NCBI RefSeq assembly: GCF_022557175.1
Contig: NZ_CP092915.1
Location: 5,642,001-5,706,000 of the forward strand
DNA length: 64,000 nucleotides
DNA from: Mycolicibacterium sp. YH-1
GTDB lineage: Bacteria > Actinomycetota > Actinomycetes > Mycobacteriales > Mycobacteriaceae
Reading direction: 5' to 3'
The translations under genes were made by a program, and so were the position numbers. The notes under the pieces are model-generated. The model searched no databases. It was not told the DNA's origin and saw only the letters and a list, made by a program, of their open reading frames with translations. Of the stretch, positions 19,482 to 28,852 are shown piece by piece (the first letter of the stretch is position 1; each line of letters opens with the position of its first letter).

Positions 19482-19790
19482 CTACGCGTGCAGGTGCCGC
19501 TGTCGCTCCGGGTGTTCGGCGAGCCAGCGCTGCTCGACACGCTTGACCCGGCGGTGTTCCAGCGTGATCAGGAGCGCGCCCGCCGTCACCAGTGCGCCGG
19601 CGATGAACCCGAGGGCCAGCTGCACGTCACTGTTGCCGTACGCCGTGGCAAATATGAACCCGGCGATGGTGACGGTGCCGAACATGATGAGGATCAGGCC
19701 GGGCAGCCACAGCGTGTCGATGAACGACTCGCCGGCATGCGGCTGAGTGGTGCGGGCGTGGTCAACAGGATCGTGATACGCACCCTTCAT
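19482..19790 (-). CDS. Small two-helix membrane protein
   Basis: A 102-residue protein of unknown function with two membrane segments (LWLPGLILIMFGTVTIAGFI and LALGFIAGALVTAGALLITL) separated by a short loop, and a basic cytoplasmic tail (LEHRRVKRVEQRW). ATG 19790 is preferred because AGGAAGGGAG precedes it at about six bases; the ATG six bases upstream sits too close to that site. It converges on recD and lies 55 bp after the HEAT-flavoprotein start region's 3' end, probably in its own transcript. Similar small proteins are common in mycobacteria. Confidence 0.7.
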   Translation of the reverse strand: MKGAYHDPVDHARTTQPHAGESFIDTLWLPGLILIMFGTVTIAGFIFATAYGNSDVQLALGFIAGALVTAGALLITLEHRRVKRVEQRWLAEHPERQRHLHA

Positions 19791-19845
19791 CTGCATCTCC
19801 CTTCCTCGCGAGATGCCCCCAGCGTACGCCTGCTTGTGAGGTGGG

Positions 19846-22569
19846 TCACACGGTCGCGGATGCCGCCAGTGCCTGCCGGGCGTAGGCGCGGACGTCGGCA
19901 TCGCCGTCGTCAAGTGCACCTGTCAGCGCGTCGCGCGCCGTGACCTCGGACGCCGCCCACCGGGTGAGGCTGAGGACCGCGGCCTTGCGCACGTCGAGGT
20001 GTGGATCGCCCAGCGCCCTCGACAGCGGCGGTACTGCCGTCGACGGTGACGGGGCCCCGGCCAGCGCGCGGGCCGCACCCTGGCGGATCTGCCAGGCCGA
20101 CGCGGCGAGCGCACCCTCGACCGTCGTGGCGTCGGTGTCGTCCCACCCGATGACACCCATCGCGGCAAGGGCGGCGGCGCGCACCAGCGGATCGGGGTCA
20201 CCGATCAGTGCGCGGACGGCCTGTGTGCCGGTGCCCAGGGTGCCCAGACCGTTGGCCACGGTGATGCGCACCTCACGGTTGACGTCGTCGCGGGCGCCAG
20301 CGACGCCGTCGGCGTCATCGACGGAGACCAGGGCCCGCACGGCCTCGATCCGCACGCGGTGGTCGTCGTCGGCCACCGCTCGTCGATAGCTCGCGGGATC
20401 ACCGACGCGTCGTGAGCTGAGCACGTACAGGACAGCGCCGCGCACGATCGGGTCGGCGGAGTCGACCAGCGGGCGCAGCGCCTCGGGGCCGGGCAGCACC
20501 TCGGCGAGTTCCCGGATGCCGTCGGCGGCCACCCGCCGCACCTCGACGTGCTCGTCGGCAAGCGCGGCGACTAGTGCGGATGCGTAGCCGTCGCACAGGT
20601 GCTCGGTGAGCACGTCGACGGCGGTCTGCCGCACGCCGGGATCGCCGTCGGTGAGGAACGGCGCGAGATCGTCGAGCGCGGGTTCGTCGAGCGCGAGCAC
20701 CGCAGCTATCCGCGGTGACGGCGGCTGCGCCGACGACTCGGTGCGCACCCGAGACACCTCCGAGGGCGGCGCCTGGCCGCCGACGAGGTCGGGCTGTCGC
20801 ACGGCGATGGGTTCGGTTTCACCGCTGGGCAAGTCGTCGAGCCCGGGGACGGGAACGAAGTACGGGGCGACGGGCCGCTTGAGGAACTCCATATCGCCAC
20901 TGGAGGTCTTGCGCAGGTTGAGGTGGTAGCGCCAACCCTCGTCATCGCGGTCGGGCAGGTCGCTGCGGTCGTGGTAGAGGCCCCAGCGCGATTCGGTGCG
21001 GGTCAACGACGAACGGGCCGCCATCTCCGCGCAGTCCCGGATGAACGACACCTCGACCGCGCGCAGTAGCTCGTGCGGCGTGGTGGCACCGATTCCGGCG
21101 ACCTCCTCGCGCATGCGATCGAAGGTCTGCACAGCGATCGACAGCTTGGCCGCAGTCTTCGGCGGCGCGACATAGTCATTGACGAAGCGCCGAAGCTTGT
21201 ACTCGACCTGGGGCTGCGGCGGGCCGTCGGGGTTGCGGAGCGGCCGGTAGATCAGTTCGTGGGCCTCGGCGATCTGGTCGGCCGGCAGGGCTTCCGGCGC
21301 TGCGACGTCAGCAAGTGTTGACACCGCGTGGGAGCCCGCCAGATCCCCGTAGACGAAGGCCCCGATCATGTAGTTGTGTGGCACGCAGGCCAGGTCGCCG
21401 GCCGCGTACAGGCCGTCCACGGTGGTGCGGGCGTTCTCGTCGACCCAGACTCCGGACGCGGAATGTCCACCGCACAGGCCGATCTCGGAGATGTGCATCT
21501 CGACATCGTGCGTGCGGTAGTCATGGCCCCGGTTGGCGTGGAAGGTGCCGCGGGTGGGCCGCTCGGTGGTGTGCAGGATGCCCTCGAGCGTCGACAGCGT
21601 CTCGTCGGGCAGGTGGCTGACCTTGAGGTAGATCGGGCCGCGGGCCGATTCGATCTCGCTCTTGACCTCGGCCATCATCTGCCCCGACCAGTAGTCGGAG
21701 TCGACGAACCGCTCACCGAGGGCGTTGACCTGATAGCCACCGAACGGGTTGGCGACGTAGGCACAGGCCGGTCCGTTGTAGTCCTTGATCAGCGGATTGA
21801 TCTGGAAGCACTCGATGCCCGACAGCTCCGCGCCCGCATGAAACGCCATGGAGTAGCCGTCACCGGCGTTGGTCGGATTCTCGTAGGTGCCATAGAGATA
21901 ACCCGATGCGGGGAGGCCGAGCCGGCCGCACGGTCCGGTGGCGAGGATAACGGCCTTGGCGCCGACGACGACGAACTCGCCGGTCCGGCTGTTCAGGGCG
22001 GCGGCACCGACGGCACGGCGCTTTACCCCGTCGCTTCGCTCGCCCTGGTCCTCAGTGGTCAGCACGCGCACCGGCACGAAGCGGTTCTCGATGCGGATCC
22101 TCTCGCGCATCGAGCGCTGCCGCAGCACCCGGTAGAGCGCCTTCTTCACGTCCTTGCCCTCGGGCATCGGCAGCACATAGGAGCCCGAGCGGTGGACGCG
22201 GCGGACGGCGTACTCGCCGTGCTCGTCCTTCTCGAACTTGACGCCGTAGCGCTCGAGCCGCTGCACCATCGCGAAGCCGCGGGTCGCGGTCTGATAGATG
22301 GTGCGCTGGTTGATGATTCCGTCGTTGGCGCGGGTGATCTCGGCGACGTAGTCCTCGGGGGTGGCCTTACCGGGAATCACGGCATTGTTGACGCCGTCCA
22401 TACCCATCGCCAGTGCGCCGGAGTGCCGGACGTGGGCCTTCTCCAGCAGCAGCACCTGCGCGCCGTTCTCAGCGGCGGTGAGCGCGGCCATGGTGCCCGC
22501 CGTGCCGCCGCCGATGACGAGGACGTCGCAGTCGAGCCTGATGGCATCTGAGAGTGCGGGGATGTCCAC
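19846..22569 (-). CDS. FAD-dependent AprA/FrdA-family flavoprotein fused to C-terminal HEAT repeats
   Basis: A 907-residue fusion. Residues 1 to about 520 form a succinate dehydrogenase/fumarate reductase/adenylylsulfate reductase-type flavoprotein: dinucleotide-binding DVLVIGGGTAGTMAALTAAE with GxGxxG at 20-25, LEKAHVRHSGALAMGMDGVN, ILATGPCGRLGLPASG and the FAD-closing TTVDGLYAAGDLACVPHN. The AHVRHSGALAMGMDGVNN stretch is more like AprA than FrdA. Residues 620-905 hold about nine HEAT-like repeats (for example DGDPGVRQTAVDVL, DEHVEVRRVAADGIRELAE, DPDPLVRAAALAAMG). GTG 22569 overlaps the ABC ATPase stop by one base. With the ferredoxin-like gene at 25624 in the same operon, an AprBA-like electron-transfer pair is suggested; substrate unknown. 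Confidence 0.82.
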   Translation of the reverse strand: MDIPALSDAIRLDCDVLVIGGGTAGTMAALTAAENGAQVLLLEKAHVRHSGALAMGMDGVNNAVIPGKATPEDYVAEITRANDGIINQRTIYQTATRGFAMVQRLERYGVKFEKDEHGEYAVRRVHRSGSYVLPMPEGKDVKKALYRVLRQRSMRERIRIENRFVPVRVLTTEDQGERSDGVKRRAVGAAALNSRTGEFVVVGAKAVILATGPCGRLGLPASGYLYGTYENPTNAGDGYSMAFHAGAELSGIECFQINPLIKDYNGPACAYVANPFGGYQVNALGERFVDSDYWSGQMMAEVKSEIESARGPIYLKVSHLPDETLSTLEGILHTTERPTRGTFHANRGHDYRTHDVEMHISEIGLCGGHSASGVWVDENARTTVDGLYAAGDLACVPHNYMIGAFVYGDLAGSHAVSTLADVAAPEALPADQIAEAHELIYRPLRNPDGPPQPQVEYKLRRFVNDYVAPPKTAAKLSIAVQTFDRMREEVAGIGATTPHELLRAVEVSFIRDCAEMAARSSLTRTESRWGLYHDRSDLPDRDDEGWRYHLNLRKTSSGDMEFLKRPVAPYFVPVPGLDDLPSGETEPIAVRQPDLVGGQAPPSEVSRVRTESSAQPPSPRIAAVLALDEPALDDLAPFLTDGDPGVRQTAVDVLTEHLCDGYASALVAALADEHVEVRRVAADGIRELAEVLPGPEALRPLVDSADPIVRGAVLYVLSSRRVGDPASYRRAVADDDHRVRIEAVRALVSVDDADGVAGARDDVNREVRITVANGLGTLGTGTQAVRALIGDPDPLVRAAALAAMGVIGWDDTDATTVEGALAASAWQIRQGAARALAGAPSPSTAVPPLSRALGDPHLDVRKAAVLSLTRWAASEVTARDALTGALDDGDADVRAYARQALAASATV

Positions 22570-23321
22570 TAGCTGATCAACTCCGAATGATCGAGTGCGG
22601 CAATCACTTCTGCACGCACAGCGCTACGCACGACGGTGGTGTCGCGCGGAGATGGCACGTCGAGAAGCGCCCGCAGCGGCTGGCCTGCGCGTCCAAGCAC
22701 CGCGATGCGATCGCCGATGAGCAGGGCCTCGTCGACGTCGTGGGTGACGAAGACGACGGTGGTCGGGTGGGCGCGCCAGGTGTCAATGAGGAGGCGCTGC
22801 ATGGTGGCCCTCGTCTGGGCGTCCAGCGCACCGAACGGCTCGTCCATCATGACGGCGCGGGGTGCACCGGCCAAGCCGCGGGCGAGTTGGACGCGTTGAC
22901 GCATACCGCCGGACAGGCTCTTGGGCAGGTAGCGCTCGAAACCGGTCAGCCCGACGTCGGCGATCCACCTGATGGCCTCGGCGCGACGGCCCTGGCGTGG
23001 GGCGCCTGCCAGCTTGAGCGCGAGTTCGACGTTGGATTGCACGGTGCGCCAGGGCAACAGCGCGTTGTCCTGGAACACCATGGCGCGATCCCGCGAGGTC
23101 GTGGTGACACGTTCGCCGTCGGCCAGCACCTCTCCCCCGTCGGGTTGCAGCAGGCCCGCGATCGCCCGCAGCACGGTGGACTTACCGCACCCCGAGGGCC
23201 CGGTCAGCACCAGGATCTCGCCGGGGGCGACGTCGAGGTCGAGACCGTCCACGACGGGGGCGCCGCCGTAGCTCAACACGAGGTCACGTAGCTGCAGTGC
23301 CATGCCCGAGCTGTCAGTCAT
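22569..23321 (-). CDS. ABC transporter ATP-binding protein (SsuB/TauB-like)
   Basis: A 250-residue ATPase for an NMT1/SsuA-type importer. Walker A GPSGCGKSTVLRAIAGLLQP, Q-loop MVFQDNALLPWRTV, signature SLSGGMRQRVQLARGLA, Walker B AVMMDEPFGALD and H-loop VVFVTHDVDEALLI are all present. The start ATG 23321 overlaps the permease stop (ATGA); a much longer open frame upstream lies inside the permease gene. The importer class carries sulfonates, taurine, nitrate, or aromatic/thiamine-precursor substrates. Confidence 0.93.
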   Translation of the reverse strand: MTDSSGMALQLRDLVLSYGGAPVVDGLDLDVAPGEILVLTGPSGCGKSTVLRAIAGLLQPDGGEVLADGERVTTTSRDRAMVFQDNALLPWRTVQSNVELALKLAGAPRQGRRAEAIRWIADVGLTGFERYLPKSLSGGMRQRVQLARGLAGAPRAVMMDEPFGALDAQTRATMQRLLIDTWRAHPTTVVFVTHDVDEALLIGDRIAVLGRAGQPLRALLDVPSPRDTTVVRSAVRAEVIAALDHSELIS

Positions 23322-24181
23322 GACCCCGCCCTCTCCTCGCCGCGGGGCAGCCAGCGGGTGACGCGGCGACCGATGAGTTCGATGGCGGCCGAGGTGGCGA
23401 AGCCAAGCACGCCAATGGTGATGATGCCGACGAACACCTCGGGGTAGGCCAGCACGGTGTAGGCCTGCCACGTGCGGTAGCCGACGCCGAGGCGCCCGGA
23501 GATCATCTCCGCCGAGATCACGCAGATCCACGCGACGCCGATGCCGACCGAGAGCCCACCGAAGACGCCGGGGAGGATTCCGGGCAACACGACTCGGGTG
23601 ATGACGTCGGCGCGGTTGCCGCCGAGCGTGCGCACCGAGTCCTCCCACAGCGTCGGCAGGGCGCGCACGGCGTGGCGGGTGCTGACCATGATCGGGAAGT
23701 AGGCGGCGAGGAAGGTGATGAACACGATCCCCGCCTCGTCGCTGGGGAACAGCAGAATGGCGACGGGCACGATCGCGATGGCGGGGATGGGCCGCGCGAG
23801 TTCGGTGAGCGGTCCGAAGGCATTGGCGAACTTGCGGGACCGGCCGAGCATGATGCCGGTGACCACACCAGCGACCGCGGCGAGCGCGAACCCGGTGAGG
23901 ATCCGGATCAGTGACTGGCCGAGGTCCAGCCAGTAGTCCTGTGTGCCGAGTCGGGTACCGAAGGCCGTGACCACCTCGGTGACGGTCGGCAGCGTGTCGA
24001 ATCGCAGCCAGGCCCGAACATCGTTGACGGTCAACACCTGCCACAGCGCGATGGCCGCCGCCACCGACGTGATGCGCACCAGCCAAGAGGGCCAGGCGCG
24101 GGTGCGCGTCTGCCTCGGCGGCGAGGCCGGGGTGAGGACGACCGGCGCGTCGGCGGCGAGGACGGCGGGCGGGGCCGTCAT
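23318..24181 (-). CDS. ABC transporter permease (SsuC/TauC-like)
   Basis: BPD-type permease of 287 residues with about six membrane helices. The EAA loop ATPase-contact region reads WEDSVRTLGGNRADVITRVV and is followed by LPGILPGVFGGLSVGIGVAW, typical of the SsuC/TauC/NrtB group. ATG 24181 overlaps the substrate-binding-protein stop (ATGA). Part of a six-gene minus-strand operon. Confidence 0.92.
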   Translation of the reverse strand: MTAPPAVLAADAPVVLTPASPPRQTRTRAWPSWLVRITSVAAAIALWQVLTVNDVRAWLRFDTLPTVTEVVTAFGTRLGTQDYWLDLGQSLIRILTGFALAAVAGVVTGIMLGRSRKFANAFGPLTELARPIPAIAIVPVAILLFPSDEAGIVFITFLAAYFPIMVSTRHAVRALPTLWEDSVRTLGGNRADVITRVVLPGILPGVFGGLSVGIGVAWICVISAEMISGRLGVGYRTWQAYTVLAYPEVFVGIITIGVLGFATSAAIELIGRRVTRWLPRGEERAGS

Positions 24182-25599
24182 ACCGCACCCGCGAGGGCCT
24201 GCTGGTAGTCGACGACGGCGGAGCCTGGATGCGCGGCGGTGTAGCGCCCGGCGCCTGCCGGCGTGCCGAACGGCAGGTAGTTGGCGCCGTCGTGGACCCA
24301 GACGGACTTGTCGGCGAACCATCGGGTGCCGAACTCGGTGTCGGGAACGTAAGCGGCGCGGACAGTCTCACCGCGTGCGGTCGCCTCACGGATCGCACGC
24401 AGCAGGCAGCCTGGGTTGGCGGCGGGTTGCGTGGCGTCCTTACCGTCGAGCCACACTTCGCCGGCCAGTTTGGCGTCGGTGACGGCGACATCACACACGG
24501 GGTCCTGGCCGGTGACGGCCGATGGATTGGCGGTGGCGTCCAGTGCGGCGTCGTAGTCCTGGCCGCGGTCGGCGAACGCCTTGCGGATGGCGGTGTCGGA
24601 GACGAACCCGTCGATGTCGAGGTCGGCGAAGTCGCCGATGGACTTCAGATAGGGCACGTCACCCTTCAGCGCCTGCACCAGGGACGGCTTGATCGTGGTG
24701 TCGAAGCTGGTGCCACCGGGACCGTTGTAGAGGTAGACGACCTCCTGCGGCAGGCCGCTGCCGTCGGCGACCAGCTTCGCCGACTCCAGCGGGTGCTCGT
24801 TGAGGAACTCGGTGGCGTCGAGCTGGGCCTGCAGGAACGCGTCGAGCACCTCGGGATGCTGGCCGGCGTAGTCACGACGGATCACCACGCCGTGGAACGT
24901 CGGGTAGTCGCCCTCGGCACCGTCGTAGAGCAGCGTGGCCTTGTTCTGGAAGACCAGCAGGCCGGGCCAGGCGACGAACTGCGAGAGCGCCTGAGCCTGA
25001 CCGGATTCCAGGGCTGACGCGCCGACCTGGGGCTGCTGGTTGAGCACCTCGACACCGGTCTTGGGGTCGATGCCTGCGTTGTCGAGTGCACGGACCAGGG
25101 TGCCGTGCCCTGCGGATCCGACACTGGCGGAGACCTTCTGGCCCTTGAGGTCGGTTATGGTGCGGGCCGGTGAGTCGGGTCCGACGACGACCATGTTGAG
25201 CGATCCGGTCGGGCTGTAGCCGGTGACGGAGACCATCTCGGTGCGGGCGCGCTCGTTGGCCTGGGTCTTGGAGCCGTTGATCAGCATCGGGTAGTCCCCC
25301 ATGGAGCCGATGTCGATCTTCTCAGCGACCATCTGAGCGGTGATGGGGGCGCCGGTGTCGTAGTCCTGCCACGAGACGTTGTACGTGACGTCGCTTGACT
25401 TGCTGATGTCTGCGAGGCGCTTCTCCAGAAAACCCTTGGCCTTCAAGAGTGTTCCGGCGGTGACGGTGTTGATGGTCTTGGACTGGTAGCCGATGACGAC
25501 GTTGACGGTGTCATCGGACTGCGAGGTGGAATCCAGTGAGCAGGAGGCCAGTGACGTCGCGGCGACGGCGGCCAGCAGGGCGGCGAGGGTGCGTTTCAT
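24178..25599 (-). CDS. ABC transporter substrate-binding lipoprotein with NosL-like C-terminal extension
   Basis: A lipoprotein (lipobox LASC, Cys20) of 473 residues. Residues 35-360 are an NMT1/SsuA-type solute-binding domain (VIGYQSKTINTVTAG, VAEKIDIGSMGDYPML, LKGQKVSASVGSAGHGT, QPQVGASALESGQAQALSQF). Usual members are about 320 residues; this one has roughly 105 more. The extra part (from DPVCDVAVTDAKLAGEVWLD to AYVPDTEFGTRWF and VWVHDGANYLPFGTP) resembles the NosL/NosL-like metal-chaperone domain pattern, with two cysteines (in DPVCDV and NPGCLL). That resemblance is my inference and weak; an Apr-linked or metal-linked role would fit the neighbours. It lies 24 bp after the ferredoxin gene. 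Confidence 0.85.
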   Translation of the reverse strand: MKRTLAALLAAVAATSLASCSLDSTSQSDDTVNVVIGYQSKTINTVTAGTLLKAKGFLEKRLADISKSSDVTYNVSWQDYDTGAPITAQMVAEKIDIGSMGDYPMLINGSKTQANERARTEMVSVTGYSPTGSLNMVVVGPDSPARTITDLKGQKVSASVGSAGHGTLVRALDNAGIDPKTGVEVLNQQPQVGASALESGQAQALSQFVAWPGLLVFQNKATLLYDGAEGDYPTFHGVVIRRDYAGQHPEVLDAFLQAQLDATEFLNEHPLESAKLVADGSGLPQEVVYLYNGPGGTSFDTTIKPSLVQALKGDVPYLKSIGDFADLDIDGFVSDTAIRKAFADRGQDYDAALDATANPSAVTGQDPVCDVAVTDAKLAGEVWLDGKDATQPAANPGCLLRAIREATARGETVRAAYVPDTEFGTRWFADKSVWVHDGANYLPFGTPAGAGRYTAAHPGSAVVDYQQALAGAV

Positions 25600-25623
25600 G
25601 GTGGTCCTAGGGCTTTTCCGGAG

Positions 25624-25851
25624 CTATCGGAGGAGGTAGGGCATGTTGACGGAGACGGCGCCGGTGGGACAGCGGGCCGCGCAGGGACCGCAGTACCAAC
25701 ACTCGTCGACGTGCATGAACGCCTTGCCGTTCTCGGGGTTGATGGCCAACGAGTCCAGAGGGCATATCTCGACGCAGAGCCTGCAGCCCTCGATGCAGAG
25801 CGATTCGTCGATCGTGACGGGCACGTCGACGCGTTGGTTGACCTGGGCCAT
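25624..25851 (-). CDS. Two-[4Fe-4S] ferredoxin, AprB-like
   Basis: A 75-residue protein with eight cysteines in two cluster motifs: C19-x3-C23-x2-C26-x3-C30-P and C51-x2-C54-x2-C57-x3-C61-P. The second motif region, ECWYCGPCAARCPTGAV, strongly recalls AprB (CWECYSC...CPQGA). The protein would pass electrons to or from the flavoprotein at 19846 in the same operon. Its start ATG shares one base with the GntR stop. No third partner such as QmoABC is present in the window. Confidence 0.88.
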   Translation of the reverse strand: MAQVNQRVDVPVTIDESLCIEGCRLCVEICPLDSLAINPENGKAFMHVDECWYCGPCAARCPTGAVSVNMPYLLR

Positions 25852-26612
25852 CAGTGTCCCCTGACTAGGTTGCCGCGCAGCGTGATTCGATCGCCACGCA
25901 TGCGTATGTACTCGAGGTCGACGGGCCGTCCGTCGTCGAGATGGGTGAGGCGCTCCAGCAGCAGTAGCGACGCCGTGTCGGGCACCTGGAGAAGCGCTGC
26001 GGAGTGGGGCTCGGCGGGTACGGCCTCCACCGCCAGGCTGGCGTTTCCGAGCCGGCGTCCGGTGACCTGTTCGATGAGGGCGAAGACGTCGTTGGTCTCG
26101 AGGTCGTGTGCGATGACCTCATCACCGATATCGGAGGCGAGGTAGGTCATGTCGAGGCTCAGCGGCAGGTCTCCGAGGTAGCGCAGGCGCTCGATGAAGA
26201 CGACGGGTTCTCCGGTGCGCAGGCGCAGCTTGCTGGCGACGCTGGGTGGCGCGGAGACGGTCAGGGTGGCGCGGACCTCGTTGCGGATGTCGCCGTAGCC
26301 CCTGAACGTCTCCTTGAGCCCGACCAGCGCATCGAGACCGTGGTCGTACTTGCGGATCGCGACGTGGGTGCCGGTGCGGGGCCCGCGGTCGATGAGGCCC
26401 TCGTCCTTGAGGGTGGCCAGCGCCTCGCGGACGGTGTTGCGGGAGACGAAGAACTCGCTCGCGAGGTCCTGCTCCTGCGGCAGACCGTGGGGATAGCCGC
26501 CGGCGTGGATCTGGTGTCGCAGGACGTCGGCGACCAGGCGCGCCTGATCGGCGCGGGGTCGGCGGATGGGGGTTGGTGGTGCACCGTCGTCGACAGCGTC
26601 TTGCGAGGCCAC
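25851..26612 (-). CDS. GntR family regulator (HutC/UTRA subfamily)
   Basis: First gene of the importer-flavoprotein operon, hence probably its regulator. The N-terminal winged helix reads YPHGLPQEQDLASEFFVSRN and TVREALATLKDEGLIDRGPR (residues about 42-80); the C-terminal UTRA ligand domain begins near VRATLTVSAPPSVASKLRL and ends VDLEYIRMRGDRITL. GTG 26612 is favoured over GTG 26618 because GAGGAGG lies six bases before it. The last base of its stop starts the ferredoxin gene. The operator was not identified; a perfect dyad at 26859-26875 lies about 250 bp upstream. Confidence 0.9.
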   Translation of the reverse strand: MASQDAVDDGAPPTPIRRPRADQARLVADVLRHQIHAGGYPHGLPQEQDLASEFFVSRNTVREALATLKDEGLIDRGPRTGTHVAIRKYDHGLDALVGLKETFRGYGDIRNEVRATLTVSAPPSVASKLRLRTGEPVVFIERLRYLGDLPLSLDMTYLASDIGDEVIAHDLETNDVFALIEQVTGRRLGNASLAVEAVPAEPHSAALLQVPDTASLLLLERLTHLDDGRPVDLEYIRMRGDRITLRGNLVRGH

Positions 26613-28015
<1,403 letters not shown>

Positions 28016-28025
28016 TTCACTCGTA

Positions 28026-28086
28026 GCCGAACGTGAAGAAGATGGCCATGTTTCGCGAGATCCTCGCCATCTCCTTCACGTTCGGC
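28026..28086. repeat. Hairpin repeat, family A copy 1 (downstream of antigen 85 gene)
   Basis: Arms 28026-28046 and 28066-28086 pair in 20 of 21 positions; outer 13 bp (GCCGAACGTGAAG / CTTCACGTTCGGC) are perfect. The loop contains TTTCGCGAGATCCTCGCC, shared with the copy at 34791-34847 read from the opposite strand. It starts 10 bp after the antigen 85 stop and probably acts as its terminator. Confidence 0.75.
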
Positions 28087-28108
28087 GAACCGTGGCAGTG
28101 TGGAGGGC

Positions 28109-28417
28109 ATGACGCTCACCGACAAGACCGGCGCACCGGTGACGGTGCACAAGGAATCCGACAAGTTCACCATCGCGATCGACGGCAAGACCGTCGGCCT
28201 CACCGAGTACAGGGATGAGGGAAACTCGCGGGTGTTTCCGCACACCGAGGTCGACGACGCCTTCGAGGGGCGCGGCCTGGCCACCGTCGTGATCAGCGAG
28301 GCACTGGCACAGACGAGGTCAGAGGGGCTACGGATCGTGCCGGAGTGTCCGGCGGTGATCGCCTACCTCGAGAAGCATCCCGAGTACGAGGACATCGTCG
28401 ACCGTCCCGGGCGGTAG
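28109..28417 (+). CDS. Small GNAT-type N-acetyltransferase (YjdJ-like)
   Basis: A 102-residue protein of the short GNAT group. DEGNSRVFPHTEVDDAFEGR is the typical start of the acetyl-CoA site, followed by the GRGLATVVISEALA pyrophosphate loop, and VPECPAVIAYLEKHPEYED closes the family pattern. The substrate is unknown. ATG 28109 was chosen; GTG 28100 adds three residues. It overlaps neither neighbour and converges on the EctC-like gene with one base between the stop codons. Confidence 0.85.
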   Translation: MTLTDKTGAPVTVHKESDKFTIAIDGKTVGLTEYRDEGNSRVFPHTEVDDAFEGRGLATVVISEALAQTRSEGLRIVPECPAVIAYLEKHPEYEDIVDRPGR

Positions 28418-28418
28418 C

Positions 28419-28796
28419 TCAGTACCCCGAAGGTCCAGTGACGCCGGGCTTATGCGTCTCCGTGCCGACCAGCGGCGGGTTGAACACGCATATGAGCCGC
28501 ATCCCGTCCGCGCTCGAGAGCACATGCACCTCCCCCTTGTCGGGTGCATACAGAGTTCCCGGCTCGATGGCGAACGTCGTTCCGTCGACCTCCACGGCGC
28601 CGTGGCCCTCGACGCAGTAACAGGACTCCAGATGGTTGTCGAAGCGCAGCTCGGTCGACGTGCCAGGCCTGACATAGGTGTCGGTGATCGCGTAGCCTCG
28701 CTCGTCCGCTGCCACCAGCAGCCGGCGGCTCGTTCCGTTGCCCCAATCGACATCGAGGTTCGTGCCGAGAATTGATGCCTTCGTCCGAATGATCAT
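28419..28796 (-). CDS. Orphan ectoine synthase-like cupin (EctC family)
   Basis: EctC-family cupin of 125 residues. Ectoine synthase cyclises N-gamma-acetyl-diaminobutyrate to ectoine in an Fe(II) cupin barrel. Expected metal ligands are in place (E57 in NHLES, Y83 in GTLYAPDK, H91), as are C103, F105, E113 and H115 in the substrate region (LICVFNPPLVGTETHK). The tryptophan that normally precedes SRRL is glycine (G21 in GNGTSRRLL), so the pocket differs. No ectA, ectB or ectD is present. The gene follows the PLP enzyme gene by 56 bp in one operon. It may therefore act on a different substrate, or hydrolyse rather than form a ring. Confidence 0.88.
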   Translation of the reverse strand: MIIRTKASILGTNLDVDWGNGTSRRLLVAADERGYAITDTYVRPGTSTELRFDNHLESCYCVEGHGAVEVDGTTFAIEPGTLYAPDKGEVHVLSSADGMRLICVFNPPLVGTETHKPGVTGPSGY

Positions 28797-28852
28797 TCTT
28801 GCCTCTCACTTGCGTTGAAACTCAGGGACAAACGGCCGCTGCTGTTTGCAGC

